A DNA stretch of 64,000 nucleotides from Nannobrachium achirus (GCA_963921795.1 OY997653.1:370501-434500), one strand, 5' to 3'; shown: positions 1-11,477, counted from the stretch's first letter. The notes: generated by a model not told the origin, from the letters alone. Program-made: numbers and translations.

Positions 1-33
1 TCAAAGTTAGAGGGAAAAAGTCTGACCAACCTC

Positions 34-176
34 ATATCCTGGACCTTTCTGGCGCAAATCGACCCCCACCCAGGATTCAAGACAGCGACCACGCTGCATT
101 ACCCCTGCAGACTATGGTTGCTGTTTCGAATCCTGGGAGGTGTTCGATTTGAGCCGGTGTAAAGGTCAGGACACAC
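34..176. repeat. Imperfect foldback, arms about 65 bp
   Basis: The left arm (CAGGATTCAAGACAGCGACC near 72-91) is inverted at 115-138 (GGTTGCTGTTTCGAATCCTG). Outside it, ACCTTTCTGGCGCAAATCGA pairs imperfectly with TCGATTTGAGCCGGTGTAAAGGT. The whole segment can fold on itself. The family is not recognised and no coding potential was seen. The inner GGTT-TCGAATCC resembles a tRNA T-arm, but no cloverleaf forms. Confidence 0.6.
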
Positions 177-415
177 GAAAACCTTATATAGTCTGAGCAG
201 ACCTCTAGACTGACATCATGCACAACACAAAGAATATTGCCATGCATGCCTATCAACACTGATTTGGGCAGGCGCCCTTACAGGAATTAGTTTGCACCGC
301 TCACTTCGCACGGGTGCGATTTTTTAGACAAAGAATGAATACAAAAACTCATATCTATGTATGTAGTACAACAGTGCACTTTTGAACAAGAACAATTTGG
401 TGCCGTGGCGTGTAG
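177..415. other. No recognisable feature
   Basis: Between the first foldback and the next MITE I see no repeat end, no palindrome and no coding signature. Confidence 0.5.
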
Positions 416-530
416 GCCTGTCACAGTTATTACATAATCGTCTAATCGCAATTATTTTGTCATAATGGTCATAATCGTTTCCATGTTGAACATTTTTCAT
501 ATATTTTCGTGCATTTTCACACAAAGCATT

Positions 531-552
531 GTTAGCTTGTAGATCGCCCATT
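531..552 (-). repeat. GATCTACAAGC palindrome, single arm
   Basis: GTTAGCTTGTAGATCGCCCA is one arm. The partner arm is absent, whereas the sister element at 29309-29708 has both arms. Confidence 0.7.
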
Positions 553-614
553 TGCACTATCAATGTTAGTATAAAGTTGTCAAATATGTCAGTAATTTCT
601 TTGTTGCGACCGTA

Positions 615-1451
615 GGTCGCACTTACTATCAAAACCTGCACAAACTGTCAGTCTGTCTGTCTGTCTGTCCGTCTGTCTGTCTGTCTGTCACACCTCACAC
701 GTCACACTATTGCCCTGCTCATATCTCCGCAACCGTTGCCCCGATCCATGCCAAATTTTGCACACACGCTCCTTGGCTGCCAAACTACAACCTCCAAGGA
801 CCCCCGGAGCTCCAGGGACCCCCAGGTCCCTGGGGGACCCCCAGATGTAAAAAATGACCAAATGTGCAAAAATTACCAAATGACCACCCCAACGGGGCTG
901 CTCACGGGGAATTCCCGGGGACCACCGACTCCTGGTGCTCCAGAACGGATGCAAAAGTGGTGGCGCCCCCAGTGGAGGACCCCCTCCACTGCAGCTCACA
1001 TAAAATGCCCTAACTCGGGCTAGGAGGGTCCGGGAGAGCCGGGGCCGGTACCTATTCGTCCGCCAAGGCAACGCGGACACCCCACCCCTCATTTCTCACA
1101 TGGCCCTCTTCTAGCGCCACCATGAGGCCGATTTTTAAAACACATTTTTGGACACTGCTCCTACAGTTTTTGCCCTAAAATCACGCAAATCGCTACACAG
1201 TATGTCTACACTCATCCCATCACCATGAATCTGTCCCATATAGCGCCACCTTCAGGCCGATTTTTTAAAACACATTTTTGGACACTGCTCCTACATATTT
1301 TGCCCGAAAATCACGAAAATCACTACACAGCATGTCTACACTCATGTCATCAACATGGATCAGGAAGATTTTGGAAAAACAAATTTTTGCCCTATTTGTG
1401 GAGATAAGCGACCTACGGTCGCTTATCTCCCGATTAGGGAGTCTTACTGGT
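615..1451 (+). mobile_element. GCGACC-ended dispersed repeat, copy 1
   Basis: Begins TGCGACCGTAGGTCGCA (a short palindrome), then TTACTATCAAAACCTG and a TCTG microsatellite. It ends with GATAAGCGACC-TAC-GGTCGCTTATC (a hairpin), then TCCCGATTAGGGAG and TCTTACTGG. Inner marker blocks include CATATCTCCGCAACCGTTGC and three tandem-like units carrying AGCGCCACC-TCAGGCCGATTTTT. Related copies lie at 5497-6326 (inverted) and 34229-34810 (internally deleted). It sits inside another MITE, so it is a genuine insertion. The terminal hairpin recalls Helitrons, but no TC...CTRR ends were found and the class is unassigned. Confidence 0.7.
650..690. repeat. (TCTG)n microsatellite
   Basis: About ten TCTG/TCCG units. 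They belong to the surrounding dispersed repeat, since the inverted copy carries a GGAC tract at the equivalent place. Confidence 0.9.
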
Positions 1452-1749
1452 TATGTGTCAAATCTGCCATCTGCAACTTCAATGCCTACAAGCCAAACAG
1501 AAATACTATTGTCAACGCCAAAAACACAATTCAAAATTGCTAATAACAATTATTTAATTAATCGTCATGTAAAATGTCATAATCGTGAATCTGAATTAAA
1601 TCCTGGTACAGGTAGACAAGTCCATTTGACATAACAGTGTCCAGATTTTAATGTGCTCTTACACATTTAAAGAAGTAACATAAAATAACCTGCAACGTCT
1701 ACTGCACTTGAATCTCAGATGCCTGAAGGTCTATTGCCGGAATGTTGCC

Positions 1750-1800
1750 TTAAAGGGGAAGACCACCCATTTTCAATATTGAACTACGTCATTTATATAC
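1750..1800. mobile_element. TTAAAGGGGAA MITE, one end only
   Basis: TTAAAGGGGAAGACCACCCA then TTTTCAATATTGAACTA matches the left arm of the complete short element at 33289-33437. The right arm is missing. Confidence 0.65.
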
Positions 1801-2443
1801 CTTAGAGGAGTTGTGTGGAAATAAAAAAAACAAAGTTCCCCCCCTTCTAGGCCTTCTCTGCTGGCCCTGCACTTGCCTGATAAAGAAATGTATATTTCAT
1901 AATAATATATAATTGTTTTTCCACAAACATATTGTTTTTATTTCACTGCCATCATTGTCTCTCATTCACTCAGACAGGCTCTCCTTCCACTCACTGTAGG
2001 TCTAAAAACTCAGCTTGTTTTTTTTGACCAATCAGATTTTTTGTTCCGGGTAGAAATATCAACCGTGAGCCTTCAGGATCTCCATAGACCTTATTCACAC
2101 CGCGGCCATCTTTGATCACATGACCACATGGGGTGGCAGCCTGCATTACAAACCATTGTGAACAATGTAGCGATGGTCCCAGAATATGAGTTCTGTTCAA
2201 CCAATTTATTTTGACCAAATTGACAATTGGGCAGATGACAACATCAACGTCCCCAAAAGGATTCAATTTAAGGGCTACAGTAACTGGATTACATCCACTG
2301 TAGCAATTTTCAAGTTAGGTTGCAACCTTACTGTGTACAAAGACTTGCTTCAAAGAATCTGTGCAGTGCTTGCTCCGCCATCATATTAATTATTTGTTGT
2401 TAGATTGTTCCTGGTTAATATGCAAAAATCACGATACAGTAAG
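1801..2443. other. No recognisable feature
   Basis: AT-rich, without a clear coding frame. One block (CACACCGCGGCCATC near 2098-2112) resembles a segment near 30893, which suggests an old, unclassified repeat. Confidence 0.4.
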
Positions 2444-3012
2444 TTAAAGACCCAGTGAAATGAAAAATATGTTTTTCACACTTTTAGACCTTATCCGTGG
2501 TAATCATATGGGCATTCCTAACACTAGATGAAAATAAACACTTTTTAATATCATAGGTCCCTAAATAGGCCATTCTTAATTATTTCCTGTGAACAGAAAT
2601 GTGCTGCGTGATGACATAGACAGGTCCGCTTGCATATAAATGAACCTTTGATTACATTCACTTGGTTGTTTCCCCATTGCATTCCTCCGAACACAGCTGT
2701 TTTTAATTATAGAGCTATTCCGTTTTGAATCTCATTCAAGATGACTTCCAAACTATGTATTACTCATTGTAAACTTAATGTGCACAATAAAATATCTATC
2801 TGTGAACATTATCGGTTAGAATAATAAGCAACTTGGTAACACACATTCTGTACAAGAGGCAACCTGGTCGTGTCTCTGTGCCTTGCTACTGAGGGCTACA
2901 AACATAACATTAGGCATCACATGCACACAGGCTTCCTTTCCTTCTTTGAAACTTCAAACTTCAAAAACTTCAAAATAAAATACCAAAAATAGCTATTTCA
3001 CTGGGTCTTTAA
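2444..3012. mobile_element. Complete TTAA-flanked MITE (TTAAAGACCCAGTGAAA ends)
   Basis: Left end TTAAAGACCCAGTGAAA and right end TTTCACTGGGTCTTTAA are perfect inverted repeats bounded by TTAA. This is consistent with TTAA target duplication as used by piggyBac or Kolobok families. About 569 bp, no coding capacity, only copy of this subfamily seen here. Confidence 0.85.
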
Positions 3013-3582
3013 TATGCAGAGCAAGCACTAGTCTGTCAGTCAGTCAGATAGCAGAGCCTTCTAGCTGGCCCTGATGACGTTTCTTGCTTGCCTTAGAAAC
3101 CAAAGGCTTTTATTTTGGCGTTGCTAGCTTCCCATATACCTACAGTCTATAGATCCCATCCCTGGAAAGTTTCCCTAGACAAACTGTCCAATGAGAAACG
3201 GGAACCACTTCCTCCAAACCAAACCTTTGTTTTCATGTTCTTTACTCTGAGTCTGATGAGTGATGAGTTCAGTTCGCTAAATTAACTCACGAACAAAGCA
3301 CAAATAACGAAACATGGCTGAAGGAGGAGAATAAACAGATTTGGTGTGGATTTACTGGAAAGTTTTCCAAGCTTGTTCTAGTAGGACTTAAAGAAAAGCT
3401 TGGCACTGATGGACATATTAGCAGCCATGGTGAGTTTAATCGATCTTTATGGGCTATGATTTTGTACTATCTATGATGATTGATCGTTTTATAGGCTATA
3501 TTGTTGTTGCTGTCTGTGTTGCAAGTTGGCTCTGTCTGACTGTGCACTAAGCTGCAAGTGTGTGTGACTGTGTGTGTATGTA

Positions 3583-3588
<6 letters not shown>
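3013..3588. other. No recognisable feature
   Basis: Apparently unique sequence between a MITE and a TG microsatellite. No exon with flanking splice sites could be supported on either strand. Confidence 0.4.
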
Positions 3589-3641
<53 letters not shown>

Positions 3642-3705
3642 CGCGTGCGTGTGCGTGTGCGTGCGTGCGTGCGTGTGTGTGCGTGTGTGTGCGTGTGTGT
3701 GTGGC
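3585..3705. repeat. (TG)n microsatellite with GC-interrupted tail
   Basis: About 25 uninterrupted TG units, followed by TGCG and TGCGCG variants. Open frames across it encode only Cys-Val or Thr-His dipeptides and are artefacts. Confidence 0.98.
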
Positions 3706-3744
3706 TGTGAGCGTGCATGCAGCGTGCTCTTGTGCAGTGCAGCT

Positions 3745-3958
3745 TTGTATGTTTTTTCACGAAGTAAAGCCCTGCTTCATCAGACAAGGCTGTCGCGCAA
3801 AAGTAGTGCAAACAGCCGATCTACAAGCACACAACGCCTCGCACCATGAGGCGTTGTGTGCTTGTAGATTGGCTGTCTTCACTAGTTTAGTTTTTTGTTT
3901 TATGTTAAAAACGAACGGTTTTGGACCTACAAGGTTTCCACCTGACAACGACAATATG
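3745..3958 (+). mobile_element. ATATCG-family MITE, left end missing
   Basis: The order of blocks is AAGCCCTGCTTCATCA, CTGTCGCGCAAAA, the palindrome at 3813-3875, CACTAGTTTAGTT, then TTTTGGACCTACAAGGTTTC and CACCTGACAACGACAATAT. The same order occurs at 17495, 23129, 30974, 35165 and 35963. The left ATATCGTC terminus is absent. Confidence 0.75.
3813..3875. repeat. GATCTACAAGC palindrome, both arms
   Basis: CAGCCGATCTACAAGCACAC + AACGCCTCGC is mirrored by GCGTTGTGTGCTTGTAGAT + TGGCTG around a short CACCATGAG loop. Here GCTCAC has become GCACAC in both arms. Confidence 0.9.
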
Positions 3959-4374
3959 TAGAGATAGATATTAAATCCCATTCAAGTTAGGGGACATACT
4001 GTACACTGCTGCTGACTTTCCCTTTTCTCCTCTGTAAATATTAATGATTCATTAATGATTCATTAAGGACTTCAGCTCTGATATTTGTCCTAGAAGAAAT
4101 AAATGTCTCGTTTGGTTTACCGTTCTATTTTGTAGGCAAAAGATCTAAGATCTCTGTCCACAGAATAATCATTCAATGTAATGGCCTGGAACCACGGCAC
4201 AATCCTCCAATACCAAACATACACCATACAATATGCACAGCTTCAAAAAAACAATTCTATCGCTGTCCCAATTTGGACGACTCGTTTTTTAAGTTGTTCT
4301 GCAATGCTGCATTTTTATTTTTTATTATTATTATTTTTTTTTCACTTGAACGCTAACGTATCCATTCTGGGCAT
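3959..4374. other. No recognisable feature
   Basis: AT-rich sequence with a small ATTAATGATTC direct repeat near 4040-4062 and a TTA-rich run near 4320-4340. Confidence 0.4.
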
Positions 4375-4919
4375 TTAAGAGAGAATAAGACATAATAAAG
4401 CCACAATAAGAAATAATGTGTTGGTAATTAGAACTTTTATGTTTTATTAGACAGAAACAAAGACAGAATAGCAAAAAGAGCGATCACATTCTCTGGCACC
4501 GGCACCTGCCGACCGGCAGTTCAACCATCAGTTGTGCTGCATCGCCCGGTGATAGGACCGGCAGCCACCGCACGGAACTGTAGGTAGGACCGGCATCGCT
4601 GGTAACTGCCGCGTCAGCCACTACCGCACGGACCGGCAGTTTACCACGACGGGACCTGCCGGTCCATTCGGCAGCCGCCGGTCCTACTGCCGGGACTGCC
4701 GGTCGAACTGCCAGGCCTATCGCCGGCGATGCAGTGCGACTGCCGTTCAAACTGCCGGTCGTGTGGCGGTACCTGCCGCGGTAGTTCCGCGGCAAGTGCC
4801 GGTGCCAGAGAATGAATCCGCTCTATTTTGTCTTTGTTTCTGTCTAATAAAACATATTGGTTCTAATTACCAACACATTATTTCTTATTATGGCTTTATT
4901 ATGTCTTATTCGGTCTTAA
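4375..4919. mobile_element. TTAA-bounded foldback element with GC-rich core
   Basis: TTAA at 4375 and 4916 bounds nearly perfect inverted arms of about 120 bp. Blocks such as GAATAAGACATAATAAAGCC, AGAAATAATGTGTTGGTAAT and ACAGAAACAAAGACAGAATA recur inverted at 4800-4915. The AT-rich arms enclose a core (4488-4810) made of many CCGGCAG/CTGCCGG motifs in both orientations. The core's open frame is unlike any protein I know and is read as non-coding. Confidence 0.85.
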
Positions 4920-5496
4920 AGTGTAGTGTAAATTAGGATGGGACCGTCATAATTAAGCAACAGACATTCTGCGAAAATAGCGATCTGCAAATCTGAATCC
5001 AGCAGTGTCCTGAATTTCTACCCCATCTCCTGCGGTGCTCCTGAATTGTAATTTCTCCTGAATTTTTCCTGGGTTTGGTATCAAACTCCCACAATTCACC
5101 AGAAAACTGTTTTTGGGGGAGGATCCCCAGCATGTAATCATTCAGAGATATTTATTAAAGTAACGAGTTGTTATTATTAAAGATGGATCTTACATTGCTT
5201 CAGTCATCAAATCAATTTCTGTATTCTGTAGGCCTGAGCCTATACCTTTTGCATGTTAATGGCTTAAATTGTATGGTGTACCCTACATGTTCCATGCTAG
5301 TAAAGCAAGCCTGATGATAAAAGTATCACACAAAATACATCTACTCTGTTAAAATACAATCGGGGAGAGGATTTCCACGCGCAACCCCGGGACCCTCCCA
5401 CAAATCTCCTGGATTCTGACCCTAACCCACAGTTGGCAGCCCTGGTATAATAGGGTTTAAGAGTTCCCACCCAGTCCTAGCCGGCAGTACATTGAA
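4920..5496. other. No recognisable feature
   Basis: No repeat end or coding signature identified. Confidence 0.35.
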
Positions 5497-6326
5497 CCAG
5501 TAAGACTCCCTAATCGGGAGATAAGCGACCGTAGGTCGGTTATCTCCACAAATAGGGCAAAAATGTGTTTTTCCAAAATCTCCCTGATCCATGTTGATGA
5601 CATGAGTGTAGACATACTGTGTAGTGATTTTCGTGATTTTAGGGCAAAATCTCTAGGAGCAGTGTCCAAAAATGTGTTTTTAAAAATCGGCCTGAAGGTG
5701 GCGCTATATGGGACAGATTCATGTTGATGGGATGAGTGTAGACATACTGTATAGCGATTTGCGTGATTTTACGGAAAAAACTGTTGGAGCAGTGGGCAAA
5801 AATGTGTTTTAAAAATGGGCCTGAAGGTGGCGCTAGAAGAGGGCCATGTGAGAAATGAGGGGTGGGGTCTCCGCGTTGCCTTGGCGGACGAATAGGTACC
5901 GGCCCCGGCTCTCCCGGACGCTCCCAGCCCGAGTTACGGCATTTTATGTGAGCTGCAGTGGAGGGGGTCCTCCACTGGGGGCGTCACCACTTTTGCATCC
6001 ATTCTGGAGCACCAGGAGTGGGTGGTACCCAGGAATTCCCCGTGAGCAGCCCCGTTGGGGTGGTCATTTGGTCATTTTTGCACATTTGGTCATTTTTTAC
6101 ACCTGGGGGTCCCTCAGGGACCTGGGGGTCCCTGGATCTCCGGGGGTCCTTGGAGGTTGTAGTTTGGCAGGTAAGGAGTGTGTGTGGAAAATTTGGCATG
6201 GATGGGGGCAACGGTTGTGGAGATATGAGCAGGGCAAAAGTGTGACGTGTGACAGACAGACGGACGGACGGACGGACGGACGGACGGACGGACGGACGGA
6301 CAGCCTGTGGAGGTTTTGATAGTAAA
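5497..6326 (-). mobile_element. GCGACC-ended dispersed repeat, copy 2, truncated
   Basis: Inverted relative to copy 1. It starts CCAGTAAGACTCCCTAATCG, then the GATAAGCGACC/GGTCG hairpin, and runs to GGTTTTGATAGTAA, where the terminal GCGACC palindrome is missing. It abuts a transposon arm that is also truncated at its outer end, so the junction near 6327-6334 is probably a deletion joint. A 95-codon open frame (5855-6319) has no recognisable product. Confidence 0.75.
6259..6300. repeat. (GGAC)n microsatellite
   Basis: About ten GGAC units inside the GCGACC repeat. It is the inverted equivalent of the TCTG tract at 650-690. Confidence 0.95.
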
Positions 6327-6329
6327 CCC

Positions 6330-6890
6330 TAATCAACCTCTGCCACGCAAAATTCCAACATTTTCAAGATGGCCAGCCAGCTTTAAAAATGGCTGCAACT
6401 GAACCTACGTTTGGACTATATCACTTTGCTTGGGCTGTAAATCTTTGATTTCCCCCTAATTTTAATTTAAAGGAATATGTTCTGGAGGTATTACAACCAG
6501 GCAAGATCAGAAATAACATTAGGTTCCAATATGGCGTCATATTTTTCAATATAGCTGCCGATAAATAACACAAATGTACATCTGCTCCTGGTTAATCGAC
6601 AGTTGTTGATACAACCATGACATTTGGCACAGATCACCTTTATACTACCCTATTTAATAATCAACCTCAGGCCACACAAAATTCCAACATTTTCAAGATG
6701 GCCTGCAGTTTTCAAAATGGCTGCAACTGGGCTTATGTTTTGGACTATATCACTTTGCCGGGTCTGTAAATCTTTGATTTCTGCCTCATTTTGAAATAAG
6801 ATGTTCTGGAGGTATTTCTCAATAACAATAATTTTTCAAGATGGCTGACAGGTTTTCAAAATCGCTTCCCAGCCTAATTGATTAAACAAA
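6330..6890 (+). repeat. Left inverted arm of the Academ-like element
   Basis: Two tandem subunits, each with CAACCTC...CCAACATTTTCAAGATGGC, GGACTATATCACTTTGC, GTAAATCTTTGATTTC and TGTTCTGGAGGTATT. The second starts near 6660. CAAGATGGC motifs at 6365, 6694 and 6837 resemble the YY1 core, but may simply be conserved terminal sequence. Confidence 0.8.
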
Positions 6891-7276
6891 AAAAAATAAT
6901 ATTGTGTGGTGTCACTGCACTTCCAGGGCACACTGGTTGACACTATAGCTGTGAGACTCAGCATGGGGTTCAATGCTCGCTATTAATTAATACATTTTCT
7001 AGTTTCCTAAATGCTGTTTAGCTTGCCCCAAATTAAAGCTAAACAGCCGCACCTGAATTGACAAGATGTGCCAGCGCGGGAGAGCCGAGCCAAGGAAGAC
7101 GGGGCTTTAGTCTTTCGGAAGGTGTACAGATCACACAGGAATTAAATAGCAATGGATGAATGATCGGACTGGGGGTAGGATAGTGATGCTATTATCTGAG
7201 CCCAGTTGTATCCCATACAGTAAAGTGTATTTTCTTTTTCAATTGGCGGTAAAAGGATAATCCCTCGGCCTAAACA
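6891..7276 (+). other. 5' leader of the transposon relic
   Basis: Non-coding sequence between the left arm and the first ATG. A promoter could lie here, but no TATA box or other element can be assigned with confidence. Confidence 0.35.
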
Positions 7277-7369
7277 ATGGACACACAGACAGAAATGCCC
7301 TCGTCTTCATCACAGAAAGACACTGACAGTACATCTATTACAAATAAAACCAATTGGAAATTATGCTGT

Positions 7370-7868
7370 TTGTGCCAGCATAACATGAGTGACAAGTTAG
7401 TTGATGCCACTAGCAGTGGTTATCTGACATTGGCTACCAATATTCCCCAGTTTCACAAAATGAATTGCATGCCAATTCTTCTTGACCCAAAGCGACTTGA
7501 TGATGGTGATGGAATTCAGTCGACACTTGAGAAGAACAAAGCTATCTATCATGGCTCATGTTATATGAAGTTTAAAACATCAAAACTGGAAAGAAAAAGG
7601 AAGTCAATGTCCACATCAGAAGATAAGTGTGAATTATCTTCTGCTAAGCCTTGATAAGACTTGTACAGAAGATGATGATTCTGAAACAATAGGAGAGTGT
7701 TTCATATGTAACCAAACAGACAAAACTAAGAATCTGCATCAAGCCATGACTCTCCAACTGCATACCAAGCTGAAGAGATGTGCTGAAAACCTGCTGGACG
7801 ACAACCTTCTGGCAAAGCTCAGTGTTGGAGATGTCATTTCCCAAGAATACATTTATCATCGTATATGT
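7370..7868 (+). other. Two tandem C-x2-C...Y-H-x2-C zinc-binding modules
   Basis: The first has LCCLCQHN (from 7361) and, about 60 residues on, IYHGSCYMKF. The second, after a frameshift, has GECFICNQ (near 7695) and YIYHRICLTRV (near 7850). The matching spacing suggests duplication of one zinc module. A DNA-end-binding role is likely by analogy with N-terminal zinc fingers of other transposases. This is inference. Confidence 0.6.
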
Positions 7869-8726
7869 TTAACAAGAGTGTACAACAGAGAGAGATCTAT
7901 GCTTAGCTCAAAAAATAAAGACTCCAATGAAACAAAACACAAGCAAGAAGCATATGCTTATGCTTTTGCTGAGCTTGAAATATTCATCAGGGAAAAACAT
8001 ATGAAATCAGAAGAATCTTGTTATTTCAAATTGCTGGACTTGTATAACATATACACAAATCGTCTTGAAAAAAATTATGTTGATTCTTCCTCTGTAAATA
8101 GGACAAGACTAAAAGAGCAAATTGTTGCACGGATCCCAGAACTTGAGCCATTCAACAAGGGAAAAGAAATCTGGTTTGCCTACAAAAAGAATGTTGGAGC
8201 TGCTCTTGCCAAAGCATTTGATGATACTCTTGTGAAAACTGCAATGAATATCAGGAAACAAATGCTTGAGCACAAGTGTGAATTCACAGGAGTTCTTACA
8301 GAGAAAGCTCAAAAGGAAGCGGTACCGTCCAGTTTGCTGGAATGTGTTAGTGTTCTGCAGAATGGTGAAAATGTTGTATCACAAACAGAGACGGATGTCA
8401 CAAAAGCTGACATGGCTCTAGCACAACTCTTGCAGTATAACTGTCGGAAAAGCCAAACTTCAAATCGTTTAATTTCCAGAGAACCGGCGTTTCCTATTTA
8501 CATTGGCCTTTTGGTATATGCAAAAACAAAAAAGCGTAATTTGATAGATCTCCTTCACCAATATGGTCTAAGTATAAGCTATGACAGGGTCATACAAATT
8601 ACAAAGGATTTGGGTACAGCGGTAGTCAGCAGAGCTGAAGAAGAAGAGGTGGTTTGTCCAACTCTACTTCGAAAGGATCTATTCACAACCTTTGCTGTTG
8701 ACAATTTGGACTCCAATCCAAATCAT

Positions 8727-8850
8727 CAACGGCCAAATCATCTTTCCATGGAACAAATCATCTTTCCATGGAACAGGCATGTCAGTTCAAATCATCTTTC
8801 CATGGAACAGGCATGTCAATCATCTTTCCATGGAACAGGCATGTCAGTTT
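8727..8850 (+). repeat. Internal tandem expansion (about 32 bp, 3-4 units) in the coding relic
   Basis: AATCATCTTTCCATGGAACA recurs at 8735, 8754, 8789 and 8817 with AGGCATGTCA between copies. Only the last copy reads as the family motif SSFHGTGMS; the others are out of frame, so the expansion arose during decay or damaged the gene. Confidence 0.85.
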
Positions 8851-10599
8851 CTCAGCACCCAAGTGCTGACAGCAGAGGGGAGGACAGAATTTTGCCAAAG
8901 ATACAGAAATCAGGAACAAAATCAAAGAAGGTTCCATCCCTGATTACTACTCAAATGTGCCTCCTGCCTCATTTGGACAAAGCAATCCAGTCCCAGTATC
9001 ATCAGAGAGTGTGGGACACACTCCGCTTATGCTTTCAAAACACCTTTGTCTAGAGTATCAATGGCTCCAAAAGGTCTGTTTGACAATGGATACAGAGGCA
9101 GAGGCAGTTTCACTATTGTGGCCTGCACATCATGCTTCCAAGGAAAGACAGAAACCTTTTGAAATAAGCGTGTCTGCAATGTTGCCTCTTTTCCCAGAAT
9201 CGGCACATTCTATTGCTATGATCAAACACGCCATGGATTTAGTGAAGACAACCACAGCTTTTCTGAACCCAGGTCAGGTTCCAGTGATGGCAGTTGATCA
9301 GCCACTCTTTGCCATTGCAAAACAGGTACAGTGGAAATGGCCTGACTTGTATGGAGATATGGTCATAATGTTTGGAGGACTACATTTGGAAATGTGTGCC
9401 CTCAAGATGCTAGGTGATGTCCTCAAAGACAGTGGGTGGACCATAGCACTAACAGAAGCAGAGGTAGCCTCTGCAGGAATAGCAGAATCGTTTATTTCTG
9501 CCTCACATGTGAAAAGGACTCGCCTAGCACACCAAATCACAGCCTGCAGTCTTTACCAATTGTGTAAGACAGCATATGGCAAATATCTGCAAGAAGCAGG
9601 AGATACAGATTTTGAGAGTTTCGAACAATGGATCTCAAGGCGTGAGTCAGAGACTCCTCAATTCCACTTTTGGAATCTTGTGCTTCGACTAGAACTCCTT
9701 GTTCTCCTTTTCATCAGGTCATAACTTCGAGTCTAACTTCGAACTTTACAAAGATGTTCTGCAGGAACTCCTTCCTTACTTTTTTGCCCTGGATCACGTT
9801 CACTATGCCAGGTGGCTTTCAGTTCATTTGAGAGACATGGAGACCCTAGACAGCAACACGGATGCCCAGTTTTCACAAGGCAAATTCACTGTGCATAAAA
9901 CAGCTCGCCCATTTTCATGAATTGCTATTGACCAAGCACATGAACAAAACAATGCTTATGTGAAAGGAGATGGTGGAGCTATTGGCCTTTTGGAAGATGA
10001 AGCTGCCCTTCGAAGATGGACTGTGGCTGGACCTGAAGTAAGTCACCTTATTCAGGAATTTGAAAATCAGGCTTTTGAAAAAAAGTAAACAAAAAAACAC
10101 CACGAAGATGTTGGGTTCATGCAAACAGATTTCATGGAGAAAGTCAGGAGCCTGAAGAAAGTCATTCTGGAAATGGGAAACCCCTTTGAGGAGGATTCGA
10201 CTGACTTACTTGTGCTGGACACGCATGAAATAGTAGACAGCAGTGTTAGCAAGTCTTTGAAATCTCTTGAAACACTTGGAAAGAAACAGTTTACAGAATT
10301 CAAAGAGCAACTCAAAACCCCAAGCAGGTTTTATGACCCAATTAGAAAGAACAAAGTGCCCCTGTTCAGTCGAAAATCCAAGCCTAGCATTTCGAAAGAC
10401 AAAGAAAAAATGCAAACACTGAAAGATGACTACAATCCTTTTTATATCATGTCAGAATCGACAGTGTGACCTGGAAGAGTTCTTCCAGCATGAAAATCAG
10501 AGTTCTCTGGCCAGAGCTGGACAAATGCACTTAGGGCAAAAGTCACAACTTCTACCTTTACTTGAAAAACAGGAGACCAGTGTCCCTGATAGAGAACCT

Positions 10600-11330
10600 C
10601 CTGCTGATGCCATTATAATTGATGGTGCTGCTTTAGTAAATTCCCTACGTCCCTCTAGTGGTTCAACATTTGAGTCATATGCAACAAATGAAGTCTTGCC
10701 AAAGTTGCACAAATATGCAAAAGGTCACAAACAACTTCACATAGTGTTTGATGTATACAGGGAAGACAGCCTGAAATCCCAAACAAGGCAGAAACGAGGC
10801 ACTGGAGTGAGGCGCAGAGTAGGTGGTGGAAACAAAACACCTACTAACTGGGCCAGTTTCCTCAGGAATGATCTAAATAAAACTGAACTCTTTGAGTTTT
10901 TGGCACATAAAATTGCTTCCATGGACACACAAAACGAAACTTGCACTATTGTCACAATGGGAAATGCAGTACTTTGCAACTTGGATGACCAAGATGTGTC
11001 TGACAAGGTTGCACTCACGAGGAAGCTGACACAAGGATGTTCCTTCATGCAGCCTACGCTGCGAATCATGGTGTGTCAGATGCCATCATCTGCAGCTCAG
11101 ATACTGACGTTGTTGTCATAGCAGTTTCACTCTTTCAAAGACTTGGCTTGAAAAAGCTGTGGATTGACTTTGGAAGGGGAAAGGACCGCAGATGGATCCC
11201 AATTCATGAAATTGCATCAGATATGGGATCAAAGGCATCAGGTCTTTGCTTCTTTCATGCATTCAGTGGATGCGATACAGTTTCGTCCTTCCATGGAAAG
11301 GGAAAACGGTCAGCATGGCAAAAATGGAAC
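10600..11330 (+). other. FEN/XPG (PIN-like) nuclease signature of the relic
   Basis: IIIDGAALVNSL (first Asp), then VFDVYREDSLK and a basic KRGTGVRRRVGG loop, then across a frameshift EEADTRM, SSDTDVVVIAV and SGCDTVSSF. These match in order the metal-binding Asp/Glu sites of flap endonuclease 1. In that fold they coordinate two Mg ions for structure-specific DNA cleavage. The frameshift between 10990 and 11019 separates the sites, so this copy is inactive. Confidence 0.6.
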
Positions 11331-11477
11331 GTGTTTGAGAAAATATCTCCAGTCTTCACAAAATTAGGTTCAACAAGCAGGACATATATGGGGGCCATTT
11401 TCACCTTGCAATTTGCACACAAACGCCCCACAAAAGTCCCACCTTCTATCAACGTATCCCGCGCCACTTTTCTTTGA

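Larger units (their letters stand above)
416..1588 (-). mobile_element. TCACGATTATG-family MITE, split by a nested repeat
   Basis: The left end (CCTGTCACAGTTATTACATAAT) and right end (TGTAAAATGTCATAATCGTGA) match, in reverse, the element at 29309-29708 and the fragment at 27933-28136. Shared interior stretches include AAAGTTGTCAAATATGTC and AAGCCAAACAGAAAT. It is interrupted by the GCGACC-ended repeat at about 615-1451; host sequence resumes on the far side in register. The interior keeps a single arm of the GATCTACAAGC palindrome at 531-552. Confidence 0.7.
7277..11477 (+). pseudogene. Broken transposase-like gene: zinc modules plus FEN/XPG-like nuclease domain
   Basis: One long protein can be followed through several frames, giving at least six lesions: frameshifts near 7630-7655, 8930-8941, 9700-9720, 10440-10465 and 11005-11015, and in-frame stops at 9918 and 10086. 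The start is the ATG at 7277. In order: a zinc module (7370-7570), a second zinc module (7697-7868), a helical middle part, a VDN...FHGTGMS motif (8697-8850), a segment with FALDHVHYARWLSVHLRDME (9784-9843), IDQAHEQNNAYVKGDGGA (9928-9980), then a C-terminal acidic cluster: IIIDGAALVNSL (10612), EEADTRM (11019), SSDTDVVVIAV (11095) and FSGCDTVSSFHGKGK (11261). The order EAD, SxDTD, GCD is that of the FEN1/XPG 5'-nuclease family. Intron-free proteins of this architecture are repeated in fish, lancelet and cnidarian genomes. The C-terminus appears truncated. The element cannot make an intact product. Confidence 0.75.
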
